Below are positions 1-14,300 of a stretch of DNA of 64,000 nt, piece by piece; the first letter of the stretch is position 1; each line of letters opens with the position of its first letter. Under the pieces are notes generated by a model, which was not told the DNA's origin, did no database searches, and was given only the letters and a program-made list of their open reading frames with translations. The stretch is from NCBI GenBank assembly GCA_963921195.1, contig OY992540.1, positions 131,688,671 to 131,752,670 of the forward strand, written 5' to 3'. Position numbers and translations under genes: made by a program. The DNA is from Pegoplata infirma (taxonomy: Eukaryota; Arthropoda; Insecta; Diptera; Anthomyiidae).

Positions 1-1374
1 ATATCTAAGGAGATCGAATTTTTTATAATATCAAATAAGATAATATTTACCGTTCCATTTTTGGGATCTAATTATATCAAATTTGATCTAATAAGATATA
101 ACCATATATTTTTGGATCCTCCATGTTTGGGATAAAATAGTATATGGCGCTGTATTACTTTTTTTTTAGTCGGGTTAGCACAAATTTAACATTTAATTAT
201 ATCTGATCAGATACAATCATCTATTTTATAAGATCAGATGTAATTATAGAAATGGTTTAATATTAGAATCCTATGCAAAATCAAAAATCTTTTAAAGTGC
301 TTTAGAATTTTTTTTTTTTGTTTAACAAATTATACGTACGTTGTTTTTTTTATAAAAATTAAAGATTATTATCGTTATTTTTTTTAAATATATTGCTGTA
401 TTTTGTCTTTATTTTCTAAATTTCTAGTTTATTCATATTTTTTGTTCATATAATAGAATATACGTATTTGATTGTTAGTTTTTAAAAAGATGACTGCATA
501 TAATTTTTTTTTTTATATTTTTATTTTCATTTCATTTTGTGTGTTTTTAATTATGAAAAAGTTAAAATCAATATATTTTACATTTTTAAATGGCAAAAAA
601 TAATAAAAAAAGGAAATAAATGAAAAGTCGAAAACAATAAATGGAATTTTAAAGAAATATATGCAATATTTTTTAAATAGAATTTTTATGAATTATAAAA
701 TAAAAATAATAAACTTCATGTTTGTTTTTTTTTAATTTAATTTTATATGAATTAAAAAAATTAAAGTTCATTTTTTATCATAAACATACTTTAAGATGAG
801 TTTAAAAAAAAAACAAAATTATTACTAAAAATCGAATGATTTCAAGTGAATTGTGTTCTTTTTTGTTTTAAGGGGGGAATTAAAAAAAATATATATTTAA
901 ATCAATTACTTGAGGTAATTTCTAAGAAAAAACAAAAGAAAAAATTGATTTCTTTTGTTAGAAAATGAAAAATTACACAGTAATTTTTTTTTATGAGATT
1001 GAAAATAAAAAAAACAAAATTTTCAATTTAAAAAATAATAAAGGTTAAATTTAATTTTTTTTTTCTGTTTTTGTATGAAAATGTAATTAATAATGCTGTT
1101 ATTTTAATATTGAAAAAGTGAGAGAAATAGTATGGTTTTTTTGTAGTGTTTGCTTGTTGAAAAAAAAAAAAACTAAATATATAAATCGAAAAAGAAACAT
1201 TTTACACATAAAAAAAGTGGGGTTAAAAACAAAGGAGTCTTGCTGTTTTGAGTTTGGTTTTTGGGCTGGAGTGGAGAAAGAATGGTGGAATTAGTGAATT
1301 TTTTGTTTTTTTTTTTGTTGTGTGTATATTTTTTTTTGTTTTTATCTCATAAGCAACATTTGGGCATATTAAAT
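1..1374 (-). other. Dsp1 3' UTR and downstream flank (end not mapped)
   Basis: This is very AT-rich sequence downstream of the Dsp1 stop. AATAAA hexamers on the minus strand occur at about 408-413 and 428-433 and are candidate poly(A) signals, but chance occurrence is easy at this base composition. About 1-250 resembles the AT-rich GATC/TATATAAT repeats seen at 51.9-59.2 kb and ends near a degenerate TTTTTAGTCGGG, so it is probably a relic of that family cut by the window edge. Nothing else is supported here. Confidence 0.35.
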
Positions 1375-1566
1375 CTATTGATTTTCATCATCATCACCCT
1401 CGCCATCGTCATCATCATGATCATCATGATGTTGAGCTGCTTGTTGGGCTGCCTGTTGTTGAGCAGCCACTGCCAGTAAAGCAGCTTTTTGCGCCGCTTG
1501 TTGTTGTGCTTGCATGGAGGGGGCAGACATAGCAATTTTCCCACTTGTTTTATATTCGGTCATTTC
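1375..1566 (-). CDS. Dsp1: Dsp1 last coding exon: Ala/Gln segment and acidic tail
   Basis: The acceptor AG is at 1567-1568 behind a long pyrimidine tract. The exon opens GAA ATG ACC and reads [20 protein letters not shown], then Ala/Gln runs ([13 protein letters not shown]), HH/DD, and the acidic end [13 protein letters not shown] before TAG at 1375-1377. An acidic tail is typical of HMGB proteins, where it tempers DNA binding. Residue 2 is a Met, but splicing, not initiation, sets the exon start. Confidence 0.95.
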   Translation of the reverse strand, partial: EMTEYKTSGKIAMSAPSMQAQQQAAQKAALLAVAAQQQAAQQAAQHHDDHDDDDGEGDDDENQ

Positions 1567-4500
1567 CTATAGTTAAAAAAAAAAAAAAAAACAAATACAT
1601 TATTAATTTATTTTTTAATAAATTTTACAAATAAAAACAGTGATGCCAAATAAAATAGTGTTGCCAAATAAAAACAGTGTTACAAATAACAAGTAAAAAA
1701 GTTAAATTCGGCCTTGCCGAATGTAGTGATACCCTCCACAATTTCAAAAAGATTATTGCAAAAAACTTTATTTAAAAGGAAATTACTATTGAAAACAAGT
1801 GAGAGTGTTAATTTCGGCTGTGCCGAATCTTTTATAAAAAATAAAATTGCAGGGCGTTTTTTTTTTGGGGGGGGGGGGCTTGCGGGGATCCTAGGGAACA
1901 CTTCCCTCTGCTAAAAAGTGTTTAAAAATTTAATTATTATGCTTTTTGTACAAAAAAATATACAATTTCATCCTTATATAAATTATTTCTTAATATCCAC
2001 GCCCACAAAAGGGGGCGGACAAAAAAACAGGTAATTTTTAAATCCCCTGGGTCCAAGTCCGGGACTTTGAACTTTTAAACATAGAAATGTTTTATTTGTT
2101 TAACAAAAATACAAAAAAACATATAAAAAGTTACCTTTTTTCAGAGGTTGGTTTACTTCGTCAAGGGGAACTTTTTCCCCAGTAGTCCGATTTTGCCCAT
2201 CTCCGAACTATGACCATAAGACATATATGGTCCAAACTTCAGAAGTCTAGCTCTTTTATTTTGGACTGTATCGTGTCTTCCACAGACGGACGGACGGACA
2301 GACGGACATCGCTAGAATGTCTTAGAATCGATCACTGATCAATAATATATATACTTTATGGGGTCCTAGACCGATATTTCGATGCGTTACACACGGAATG
2401 ACAAAGTGAGTATACCCCCCTACTGTAGTTGGAGGGTATAAAAAAAAAATTTTGAAAAAAAAATTTCCGCAAAAAAAATTTTGTTAAAAAAAATCCGCGA
2501 TTTTTTCTTTTTTTTTCAAAAAATATGTTCGTACTTGTTTAAATACCATTTGGTGTTCAATTATGTTTACATATGTCAACCAGAAGCCGAATTAAAGCAT
2601 TTTGTATTTTAAGGTTATGTTGAATGTACTGAAATTTTTGAGGTGTGCTTACATTTTCGTTCATAACTTTTGAACCGCTGAACCGATATCGCTCAAATGC
2701 AATACCAAACTTCTCGGGAGAACTTCCAATAAATGTGTTAAGTTTCAGTCATCTCTGTGCAATATTTTGTCGGTGATAGCATTGTCCACAGACAGACGGA
2801 CATCGCTAGAATGTCTTAAAATCGATCGGGTATCATGAATATATGTACTTTATGGGGTCCCAGACCGATATTTCGATGAGTTACAAACGGAATGACAAAC
2901 TTATATATACCCTCTATCACTAAGTGGAGGGTATAAAAACAGTGTTGTTGTATTTACACATTTTAATTGTAATTTTCGGCTGTATTTATGCAAAAAAAAA
3001 AATTCAACAATTTTGAAATGACGAAAAATTACGGATATTTAAGTGCTTTTATAAAAAGGTACCATTTTGTTAAACATTGTTCCCTTTTATTAAAAAGTAC
3101 CATTTAGATATGTTTTTTTTTATCTCAATGTAATATTTCGATACATTTTATTAAGAAATACTATTTTGGTACTTTTTTTTAATAAAAAGTACCATTTAAG
3201 TACTTTTTTTTAAATGTAATACTTTGATACTTTTTATTAAAAAGTATTATTTTGGTATTTTATATCAATATGTAATATTTTGTTACTTTTTATAAAAAAT
3301 CCAATTTAAGTACTTTTTTGGTATCAAAAAAGTACTTTCTATTAAAAACATCAATTAAGTATTTCTAGTATGATTTTATTTTGAAAAAAAAAAAAAAAAT
3401 TTGAGCAGACAATATTTTTGAGCATAAAATTTTTTTGAGCTTAAAATTGTTTTTAGTTGAAAAAAAGCATGTGTCGAATTTCTGTATTATGAACGTCATT
3501 CATATTCGACGAATTTAAACGTATTTTGTTATTGTAACAAAATACATTTCATTTCAAGCACGTGATTGTGAGTGAGCGTGGAAAAATGCGTGATTGATCA
3601 GTGAGAGAGTCAAATTTTTGCGTGATTGATTCGTTTTTTTGCGTGATTTGATATTCCTTATTTTAAAAAAAGTACCAAAATAGTAGTTTTAATAAAATAA
3701 AGTACTCATATAGTACTTTTTAATAAAAAAAGGTACGGAAATGAACATTTTAATTTAACAAGTACAAAAAAAAATAACTTTTTAATAAGCTGGAATTTAA
3801 CAAAATAATACTTTTTATAAAAAGCACTAAAATAGCTATATAGTTTTATTAAAAAAAAAAGTACCAAAAAGTACTTTTTAATTTAAAAAGTACGAAAAAA
3901 GAACATTTTAATAAACAGGAAAGTATTTTTTTACAAAATGTTTCTTTTTTATAAGAGAGCACAAAAATATCACTTTTTTATAAAGGACCATCAAAGTATT
4001 TTTTATATAAAAAGTACCAAAATAATTTATAAAAAAAAGTACCAAAATAATACTTTTTTATAAAAAGTACTGAATAAAATAGTATTTATAATTATATTTT
4101 TTTTACTTATAAATATTTTTTTAAGTATCAATATAGTAATTTTTCATAAAAAGTACCAAAATAGTATTTTTTTTATCCACCGAAAAAAGCTTGTTTTTTT
4201 AATTCTCTGGGTCCGAATTCAGAACTTCGAACTTCTTCTCACATACAAATTTTGGAATTGATTAGGAGAAATACAAAAAAAAAAAAATTTAAAAAAGTGT
4301 AATTTTTCAGGTTGGCTGGTTTTTAAAGGGGGAACTTTTTCCCCCCTATCCCATTTTGCCGATTTTCGAACTTAACCTGCTTAGGACCATTAGACGCATT
4401 CGTGCCAAATTTGAGGGGACTAGCTCTTTTTTGTATGGGAATGCATCGTGTTAACTACAGACGGACGGACATAGCTAGAATATCTTACAATAGATCATTG

Positions 4501-7500
4501 ATCAATAAAATATATACTTTATGGGGGTCCCCGACCGATATTACACCGACACAGTTGGAGGGTCATAAAAAGATACTATTTTGACATTTTATTATAAGAA
4601 TCCTGGTACATACTTTTTATAAAATAATAGTATTTATAAAGAAGGATTATCCCAGCAAAATTTTCAGTTCCAAATAACCGGTTCCAGAACGCATCATATT
4701 ACCCTGCAACCGATTCTACTTAACATTCCATAATCAATGATCTTTGTTTGAAATTGTCCCGTAAGCAATCGATTTTTAGAGCAAGTAGATTTTGAAAAAT
4801 AATTTTACATAAAAAATTTTGTTGTGTTCACCGTAGAACGTATTCAAGAATCTATTGAATCTATTCCAAAAAATGTTCCTGGGATTTTATGACATGATTT
4901 TATTCAATTTTGGCTTGTTTTATAAAAAATTTTGGTACTTTTTAAAAAAGTAAAAACGAACATTTTATGGAAAAAAAAGTACCAAATAGTACTTTTTTAT
5001 AAGAAGTAACAAAATTTTAGTTTTTTTCTATAAAAGAGTACCGAAATAGGACTTTTTTTTATAGAAGAGCAACAAAATAGTACTTTTTATGATTTTTTTA
5101 TAAGAATGTTCTTTTTATAAAAACTAACAAAATTACTATTAAAATAGATTTTTTAGTTAAAAGTACAAAATAGTGATTTTTATAAAAATTTGGTACTTTT
5201 TACAAAAAGTATGTATTTTGACTCTTTTAGTACATAAAAAAAAAAATATTTTGGTACTTTTTATAAATAAATACTATTCTGGTATTGTATGACATACTTT
5301 TTATTAAAAAAAGTCGTTTTTTGGTACTTTTTATATTATTTTTTTAGTCCTTTTTATAAAAAAGTATTATTTCATGACATGTTTTTGTTTAATTTTCGCT
5401 CCTTTTATAACAAATCTTGGTACTTTTTATCAAAAAGTATTATTTTGGTACTTTTTACTTATTCTAAGATCGGTGCCACAAAATTTTTAAATAAATTTTA
5501 GGTTTAAAATCCTTTTTATACCCTCCAACTACAGTATGGGGGTATACTCACTTTGTCATTCCGTGTGTAACGCATCGAAATATCGGTGTAGGACCCCATA
5601 AAGTATATATATTATTGATCAGTGATCGATTCTAAGACATTCTAGCGATGTCCGTCTGTCCGTCCGTCCGTCCGTCTGTCCGTCCGTCCGTCTGTGGAAG
5701 ACACGATACAGTCCAAAATAAAAGTCGTAGACTCCTGAAATTTGGCACATATATGTCTTATGTTCATAGGCTGGTTAAGTTCGGAGATGGGCAAAATCGG
5801 ACCAGGGGGGAAAAAGTTCCCCCTTGAAGAACTAAACAAACCTCTGAAAAATACCATATTTTTACAAGATTTTTTGTGTTTTTGTTTAACAAATCCAACA
5901 TTTTAATGCTACAAGAAGTTCAAGGTCCTGCATTTGGACCCACAGAATTAGAAAAAATCGTTTTAGGGTCGGCCCCCCCCCCCCATTTTATGGGCGTGGA
6001 ATAATTTTTTTTTTTTTATATAATGATAAATTTGTATTTCTTTAGTGCAAAAAGCGTAAGAACTATTTTTTTTAACACTTATTCGAGAGGAATTGTGCCC
6101 CCCAATTACCACTACCGACCCCCCCCCCCCCCCAAAAAAAAAGAAGACGCTCCTGCAATTTTTTTTTTTTTTTTTATTTGCATGTTGGAGTGTATAAAAG
6201 ATTCGGCACAGCCGAATTTAACACTCTTACTTGTTTTTTATGACTTAATCCTTATTAATTCGAAAAAAGATTTTTGTACAAGTGTTTGATAAAGCAATTA
6301 CATGTGTAATTTTAGGTTTCATGTGTAATTTTGTCTACATCCATGTGTAATTTTAAATTTCTTTTGTAGCAACACTGAAAAAAATAAATAACTTACTCTT
6401 TCATATCGGGCTTTATCTTTTTCAGCCATTAATTCATATTTTTGTTTAACCTCAGGTTCAACATCAGCCCATTTACGTCCTAGCTCTTTGGCTATATCGC
6501 CTACACCATATTCAGGATTAAGAGCTTTAACTTTATTACGTTCATCATTACAAAACCAAAAGAAGGCAGATCTAATAAAAACAAAAAAATGAAAAATAAA
6601 AAGTTTGTTAGTTATGAAATTTGAGAGTATGTTTCATAATAAAATATTTCTAAAAGATTGTTATCTACGAACTCACAATGATCGTTTCGGCGCATTGGGA
6701 TCTTTAATTTGTTTCCTTTTCTTGCCACGTCCTACTACTGTACCCTTGGGTGGGACATAATTTTGCATTTCTAATTCATAACGAGCTTTGTCTTTTTCGG
6801 CCATTTCATGGAAACGTTTCTTTTCTTTGTCAACCATTGTCTAAAAATATAGAAAAAGAATAAATTCATAATTTGGGGTAATTGAATTTTTTTTTTTTTT
6901 TGAACTCTGAAAATTATTGTTAGTAAAAAATTGGGATAATAAATTTTATGTATTTTTTTGTGTAAAAAAAATAGTGAGTTAATAAAAATAATTGTTTTGT
7001 TTCTGGTAAATAATTTAGATATTTAAAAAAATAGGTCCGAGTACGAGCTTGTTCATAACAGTCACAGCACGGTAGTTTATATTCAAATTTGACAAATAAA
7101 ACCGTTATCCGGCGCCAGTATGATTCTCAATCTAATTGGAAAACGTCCGTCATCCCGTGCTTGCTCTGGACAAGCTTAACAGTATGACAGGCCAAGCACG
7201 GCGCGGTTTCCAATTTCCAATACACAGTTTCTCTCGAATCTCTCTGACTCCAGTTGAAAGCGCGCGATATATACTGCCGATACGACAAAAATTCACATAA
7301 ACAATAATGTCGGCTCCTTTTTAATATGCTTGCCGAATAATCGAAAGCTCTCCTAGATTAAGCACTGAACTAGCTTTATGTCCACATAATTATGGAAGGT
7401 ATAGCCGGAGGGTTAGAAACGCGTATAGCTTGATAAATACTGCCGATACGACAGAAACTCAAACAAAAGTTAAAAATATTGAAACTAAAGTTGAAAAGCT

Positions 7501-8329
7501 TTTATTCAAAATTGAAAAACTTTAATTTTAAGTTAAAAAACTTTAATTCAAAGTTGAAAAACTTTATTTCAAAGTTGAACAACTTTAATTCAAAGTTGAG
7601 CAATTTTATTTCAAAGTTGAAAAACTTTAATTCAAAGTTGAAAAACTTCAATCCAAAGTTGAAAAACTTTAATTCAAAGTTGAAAAACTTTAATTTAAAG
7701 TTGAACAACTTTAATTCAAAGTGGACCAACTTTAATTCAAAGTTAACCAACTTTAATTTAATTACGCAAGAATTTGCAAAAATTTAAATTTTAAATGATA
7801 CGTAATTTAAAATTTAAATATTTGCCATTTAAATTCATAAAAAAAAAAAAAATACACTTCTTTTAATTTCCAGTAATTTTTCTTTTAATTTCAATTGAAT
7901 TTCTAAAAGACAAAAATTAAATTTTAAATCTTTCAACAAGAATAACAACGAAACGGCAAAAAGTCCTAATAAAAACAAATAGTAAAATTAAATTAATTTC
8001 CTAAGAAAAAAAGGGAAAAATAAAAAAAAATAACACATTTAAGTTTTTGATGGGTTCCACCATCTACGACGTTGAAAGTACAAGAATACCAATTAATTTA
8101 ACGCCCAACTCCCATTTTTAATAAATTTTTATAACGTTTTTTTTTTTTGTTTTGTATTCTGCCACACAGACATTCTATTTCTTTCGTTAGATTTGTGGAA
8201 ATGTTGGAGCAGCAAAAAAAAAAATATTCTATAATGTTCATTTGTATGTATTGTAGGGAATGAAATACTTCGTACATATATATTTTTACAGTAACGGCAG
8301 TCAGTGTTTTAATCTCCTAAAGGGAATTG

Positions 8330-8362
<33 letters not shown>

Positions 8363-11300
8363 TGTATGTACGTAGGGTAGACGGCAGGGCACGGACGACA
8401 GTAATGCAAATAACAACACCAACAAAATAAAAACAGAAAGGGATTATTGCCTTCATATAATGTATGTATAAAAAAAGAGTTGCCAAATTTTTTAGCATAT
8501 TATTACTTTTAAAAATTTTAAATTGAAAAAAAAAAAAAAAATACTTTCAAAACAACTATTTGAAAAAATTAAATAAAACATTAAATAAAAGTCAAACAAC
8601 TTCAAATAAATGTTAAACAACTTTAAATCAATGTTAAACAACTTCAAATCAATGTTAAACAACTTTAAATCAATGTTAAACAACTTTAATTCAAAGTTTA
8701 ACAATATTAAATCATCGTTGAACAACTTTATATTAAAGTTAAAACAACTTTAAATTTCAGTTAAACACCTTAAGTCAAACTGATTATTCCAATTATTAAA
8801 CAACTTTAATACAAAGTTAAACAACATTAAATCATAGTTAAACAACTTTATATTAAAGTTAAACAGCTTTAAATTTAAGTTCAACTAAAGTCAGACCGAT
8901 TATTACAAGAATTGTATGATAAGTCACGGGATGTTCTAACGCTTTCTAACTGACAAGGGAAGTCTCCCTAGTGTCACCCGCGGATCGTTATGGAATTGGT
9001 TTTATTTTGTAGAGCAGAAAAAATAAAGGGACACGTATTTTTTTTAGCGGCCCAAATTCATATTTAGGGGGTAAAAAGGAGGGGGGTAAGACAAAGCCAT
9101 TTTTTAGTTTTTTTCATTTATCTCCTATATTATGCAAAGAAACCTAGTCATGTTACATACCAAATGAAAGGTCTTTGGAAAACCTATCTACGTGTGCTAA
9201 GAACGTGTCCAAACATGGACAACTTTTGGTCATATTGAGTAAAATACCAAAATTTTAGGACATTTTTGTTAATAAGTCAAAAAATATTAACTTCTTTGGC
9301 CCGTTGTTAGCACCACGAGATAGGTATTTTTAATACCTTTAATCTGATACCTCACATGCCTATATTAATTTTGTTTAAATAGGCGTAAATCGTAAAAAAC
9401 TGAAAAAGGTCAATTTCCCCCCATACAAATCGACCCCCCCTAAAAATGAGTTTGGGTCGCTAAAAAAAAAAACCATGTCGAATTAATTTTCGTTCTTAAC
9501 AACATATCCAAATTTCATGAAGATCGGAGGGTGACACCAGGCAGACTTCCCTTGTGAGTTGACTTATTGTTTACACAATTTAGCAGAGGGCATAAATAAA
9601 TTTTTTATTGATTTGGAAAAATGTAAAATTTGTTTAACTCTACTCAAAATATTTTGAATATTGTTGTTTTGACATCTTCGTTTGATAAACATTTGAGTTT
9701 CAAAGATTCGGTCTGCTATGCAATTTGGAATGACAAAGAATGTTATCAAAATTGTTAACTCTTTTGTAGAGTCCGACCGAATATTCGGTTTCGGCCGAAT
9801 AATGGGGTTTCGGCCTCTATTCGGTATTCGGCAAAATTTTGGCCGAATATTAGCTGAAACCGAAACTTTTTGGTATTTTAAAAAAATATGTAAAAAAGTC
9901 GCTGAATTTCATATTTCATTACACTTGATTCATTTCAATTAAAGAAAATGTTACAAGTTTATGCAATAAATGTAAAACTGTTTCAGTTAAAAAATTATTT
10001 TCTCCTAATCTTCAAACGAAATATACAATTTTTTTGTAAGTTTTTTAAAAAACATATTTTTTTTTTTTTCAAAAATACAACAATTCCTATGGTTTAAAAG
10101 CATTTTATGCTGTATATTTATCTTTAACAACTTTTTAATAATAAAATAATAAAAAATTACCGCCTGGCATGAATAAATCATGCCAGGCGGTAATTTTTTT
10201 TTAAGTTTCGGTTTCGGTTCGGTTTCGGCCGAATATTACTTTATCGGCCGAATATTACTTTATCGGCCGAATGTTCGGTTCGGTTTCGGTTCGGCCTCGA
10301 AAACTGGTTTCGGTCGGTCCCTACTCTTTTGTTTTTAAGGAATTTGAAAAAAATTGATGAGAATTAACAACACAATAATGGCACAGCACTTCTTATACGA
10401 TGTTTAAAACCGTGATCGGCACAGTAAATTATTAAACTTTATTTATTTTCATCACGTTGTCTCTCAATAATCCCCACTCTTCCTTTTACTTTAGTGTTGT
10501 TGTTTCAATAACAATTAAATTTGTGATTTTCTGTTCAGACTCTTTAACTCATTTCTGCCTAATGGGTATTTAAATACCCCAAAAAATTTTTGCTTTCGCG
10601 GTTTTTCTGTGTAAAAAACAATAGATTAACTGAAAAACATTATACTGGGCTTCTTTTTTTTATTTAGGTCCATCCTTCTTTTTTCCTTAAAAAAAAACTC
10701 CGCGATATCTCTTACTCGCGCTAAAATTTTGTTAGTGCCTTAACGTTTATAAGTATTAATATTAGCGTCAGGCAGGAGTGGGTTAAGTGTAATAAATAAA
10801 AGTTGAAAGCTTTCGATTTAAGTTAAAAGCTTTAGATTAAAGTTAAAGCTTTAGATTTAAGTTAAAAGCTTTAGATTAAAGTTAAAGCTTTAGATTAATT
10901 TAGATTAAAGTTAAAAGCTTTAAATAAAAGTTGAAAGTTTCAAATAAAAGTTGAAAGTTTCAAATAAAAGTTGAAAGTTTCAAATAAAAGTTGAAAGTTT
11001 CAAATAAAAGTTGAAAGTTTCAAATAAAAGTTGAAAGTTTCAAATAAAAGTTGAAAGCTTTAAATAAAGTTGAAAGCTTTAAATAAAAGTTGAAAGCTTT
11101 AAATAAAAGTTGAAAGCTTTAAATAAAAGTTGAAAGCTTTAAATAAAAGTTGAAAGCTTTAAATAAATGTTGAAAGCTTTAAATATATGTTGAAAGCTTT
11201 AAATAAAAGTTGAAAGCATCAAATAAAAGTTGAAAGCTTTAATAAAAATTGAAAGCTTTTAATAAAAGTTGAAAGCTTTAAATAAAAGTTGAAAGCTTTG

Positions 11301-14300
11301 AATAAAAGTTGAAAGCTTTAAATAAAAGTTGAAAGCTTTAAATAAAAGTTGAAAGCTTTAAATAAAAGTTGAAAGCTTTAAATAAAAGTTGAAAGCTTTA
11401 AATAAAAGTTGAAAGCTTTAAATAAAAGTTGAAAGCTTTAAATAAAAGTTGAAAGCTTTAAATAAAAGTTGAAAGCTTTAAATAAAAGTTGAAAGCTTTA
11501 AATAAAAGTTGAAAGCTTTAAATAAAAGTTGAAAGCTTTAAATAAAAGTTGAAAGCTTTAAATAAAAGTTGAAAGCCTTAAATAAAAGTTGAAAAAAGTT
11601 GAAAGCTTTAAACAAAAGTTGAAAGCCTTAGATAAAAGTTGAAAGCTTTAAATAAAAGTTAAAAGCTTTAAATAAAAGTTGAAAGCTTTAATAAAAATTG
11701 AAAGCTTTTATTAAAAGCTGAAAGCTTTAAATAAAAGTTGAAAGCTTTAAATAAAAGTTGAAATTTTAAGGCCTAATAAAAGTCTGAAGCTTTTAAAAAA
11801 TTAAATAAAATAAAAGCTTACTGCTGTATATTAAACTTGAAAGCTTCATTTAAAGTAGAAAAATTTTATATGAAAGTTGAAAGCTTTAAATAAAAGTTTT
11901 ACGTCCAAATTCACAAAAAATAAAAGCGTTTAATAACAGGATTATTAATCGAATTTCCATATAAACATCTTTTAACTTTTATGAATTTGAAAGTTAATCT
12001 TTAAAGTGTGTATGACATCTGCTTGTTTTGTAACTCTAATAAAAATTTTCAATTTATCGAAATTCTTATAGAAAACCCCCGATGAAGTTTACGTACTTAA
12101 AAGTACGAAAACAAGATATCACATAGGCGTAAATAAAAGTTAAAAGCTTTAAATATAAGTTTAGATTTTTTAAAGTTGACAGTTTCAATTAAAGTTAAAC
12201 CAACAGTTTCTGTATGACGAAGGCGTAAATAAAAGTTAAAAGCTTTAAATATACGTTAAGATTTTTTAAAGTTAACAGTTTCAATTAAAGTTTAACCAAC
12301 AGTAATACAAGGATTGTATTTATTTATATAACAGTTCAAAGCTTTAAAGCTTTACATAAAAGTTGAAAGCCTTAAACAAAGTTAAAAGCTTTCTAAAAAA
12401 AAAAAAATCTAGAAAATGTTGCACATTTTAGTGGTGTTCCATGAGGATATTTGAAAAAATTACCAAAATGATCCCTAATCAGCAGATTTTTCATATGGTT
12501 CAAAATGTGTGTATATTCAGCAGATTTTTCTGCGGATTGGACAGAGAATTTGTATTGAGTGTAATTTTCAATTTTTAGACAAATCGATTTTAAATTGCGA
12601 CTTATATAGTGCTCAGAAGTTTACATGGACAGAATAAAAAAAGTGGTTCTGAGTTGATCGGTTTAGGACCAATATTCGGGTAGTTACAAACATCCAAAGT
12701 CAATATACCCTGTATCACAAAGTGATGTAGGGTATAATAATTATTATATTGATTTTTTTTAAAACTTTTTTATATACATAAATTAAAATTCTTGGCAACT
12801 CTACAGTAGTTATTTGTATGCCAAAAATGGCATACTACACAGCTCAGCAGCTTGGATAAATTGCTTGTGAGCCCTACGTGAACTTTACAATATCCCACCA
12901 TTATACCACCACCACCAATATATTTCTTCCATGACATACCACCACAACCCTTATTACTTTTTTTCCGTATCCTCTCTGCCGAACACCACCTCTCTTTGTT
13001 CATGCCAACAAACAACATAATTTATTTAATCACGCCTGAATTGTTCAAGGCACCGAACACCCGGAGTATAGAGATGAAGTAAAGGAAGATGTTGGAAATA
13101 GAAATAACCAGTGTGTGCAGCAGCAGGCTTGATGATGTGACTTTAAGAAAGAATTGAAGACTTTTTCAAGTGTAAATTTTGCACATAGAGCACAAAATAG
13201 AAAAGAAAAAAATTAAATAGAATAAGAAAAGAAAATTTTACACTATTTAAGACAATTCCCTTATGTTTTTTTGTTTAGGATTTTGATTTTAAATATACTT
13301 CAAAAGTTTAAATTAACGGTAATTTAACAAAAAAATCCAAAAAATTTTAAAAATTTTTTAAATTTTTTAAAATTTTAAAATTTTTTTAAATTTTAAATTT
13401 TTTTTTAAATTTTAAATTTTCTTTATTTTGTAGTAAAATATTGAAAATTCTGTATAATAACAATAGCAACCACAATAAAAGTGGAGGGAGATGGGGGGGT
13501 TGGTCTTGAGATATGGTGGTGGGGTATGAGGGGTTGTTGCAATTTGGAAGAAAAAATAATTTAATTTAAAGTTGAGTGTTTACCAAATTATAATCAAAAT
13601 CAGAGTAAAAAAACATCGATTTTTCTTTAGGGAGGAAAATTGTTTTTTTTTTTTTTTCAGTAAAGTTGCATAATGTTATAAAGAGAATCCTAAAAAAAAC
13701 TACAGAGGATTAAGTTTTTACAATATCTTCAATTCTAGTTTAAGCTTTTATAAAAGCTTAACAATATTTTCGTACTTTTTACGTTAAGTTCGATAAAGTA
13801 AAAGGAAAATCAACAAAATATTTTCTCGAAAACAGTAAAATTTTTTGTTCCAAATAATTGATTTCAGAACGCATATTATACTGCAATCGACTCTACTAAA
13901 CATTTCAGAATCGATAATTTCACCGCTCAACAAATCGAAGGTCTTTGGCTCCGGTTTGAAGTTTCATATAAAATTTTAAAAGATTTTGATTCGCTGATTC
14001 CAAATCTGTGCTCCAAATTTTGCCATCACGTCTAGAATTTTAATTATTTGCGGTTGAAAATGCGAAAAAACGCGATTTTTGCCTTTTTTGAAAGCCTTCA
14101 CAGCAGCCACTGGGTGGAATAAAAATCTTGTATGAAGCGTTAGAGTAGAATTGAACTATGATCTCAAATATATGATCAAAAAAATTTGAAGTTGTTGCAA
14201 TATTATTGGCCAAACATGTATTTTAAAAAAACACTGTGAAAAAAATTAGAAAAAGCACCATTTTTAAAAGGCTCTAAAACAAAAACCAGATGATCAATCT

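Larger units (their letters stand above)
1567..6396 (-). other. Dsp1 intron (about 4.8 kb) with nested INE-1-like elements and GTAC repeats
   Basis: The intron between the box B exon and the terminal exon has a GTAAGT donor (6391-6396) and AG acceptor (1567-1568). It holds a nested INE-1-like pair (1688-2936), AAAAAGTAC/GTACTTTTT repeats, a CCCAGC-terminated element (4651-4883), a relic element (4195-4570) and a full INE-1-like element (5517-6235). Confidence 0.85.

Noticed and set aside
1261..1479. Plus-strand open frame over the Dsp1 terminal exon
   Set aside because: It is antisense to the conserved Ala/Gln and acidic tail of Dsp1.
5517..6235. LTR retrotransposon remnant
   Set aside because: There are no TG...CA ends, primer-binding site or reverse-transcriptase sequence. 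The hairpin terminus and TATACCC start match the INE-1 plan.
8958..9556. hAT element with 8-bp TSD
   Set aside because: The inverted ends are clear but the flanking 8-mers do not match, so the class is left open.
10795..11900. CRISPR-like regular repeats
   Set aside because: The 20-bp units are contiguous without unique spacers, in a eukaryotic intron. It is a minisatellite.
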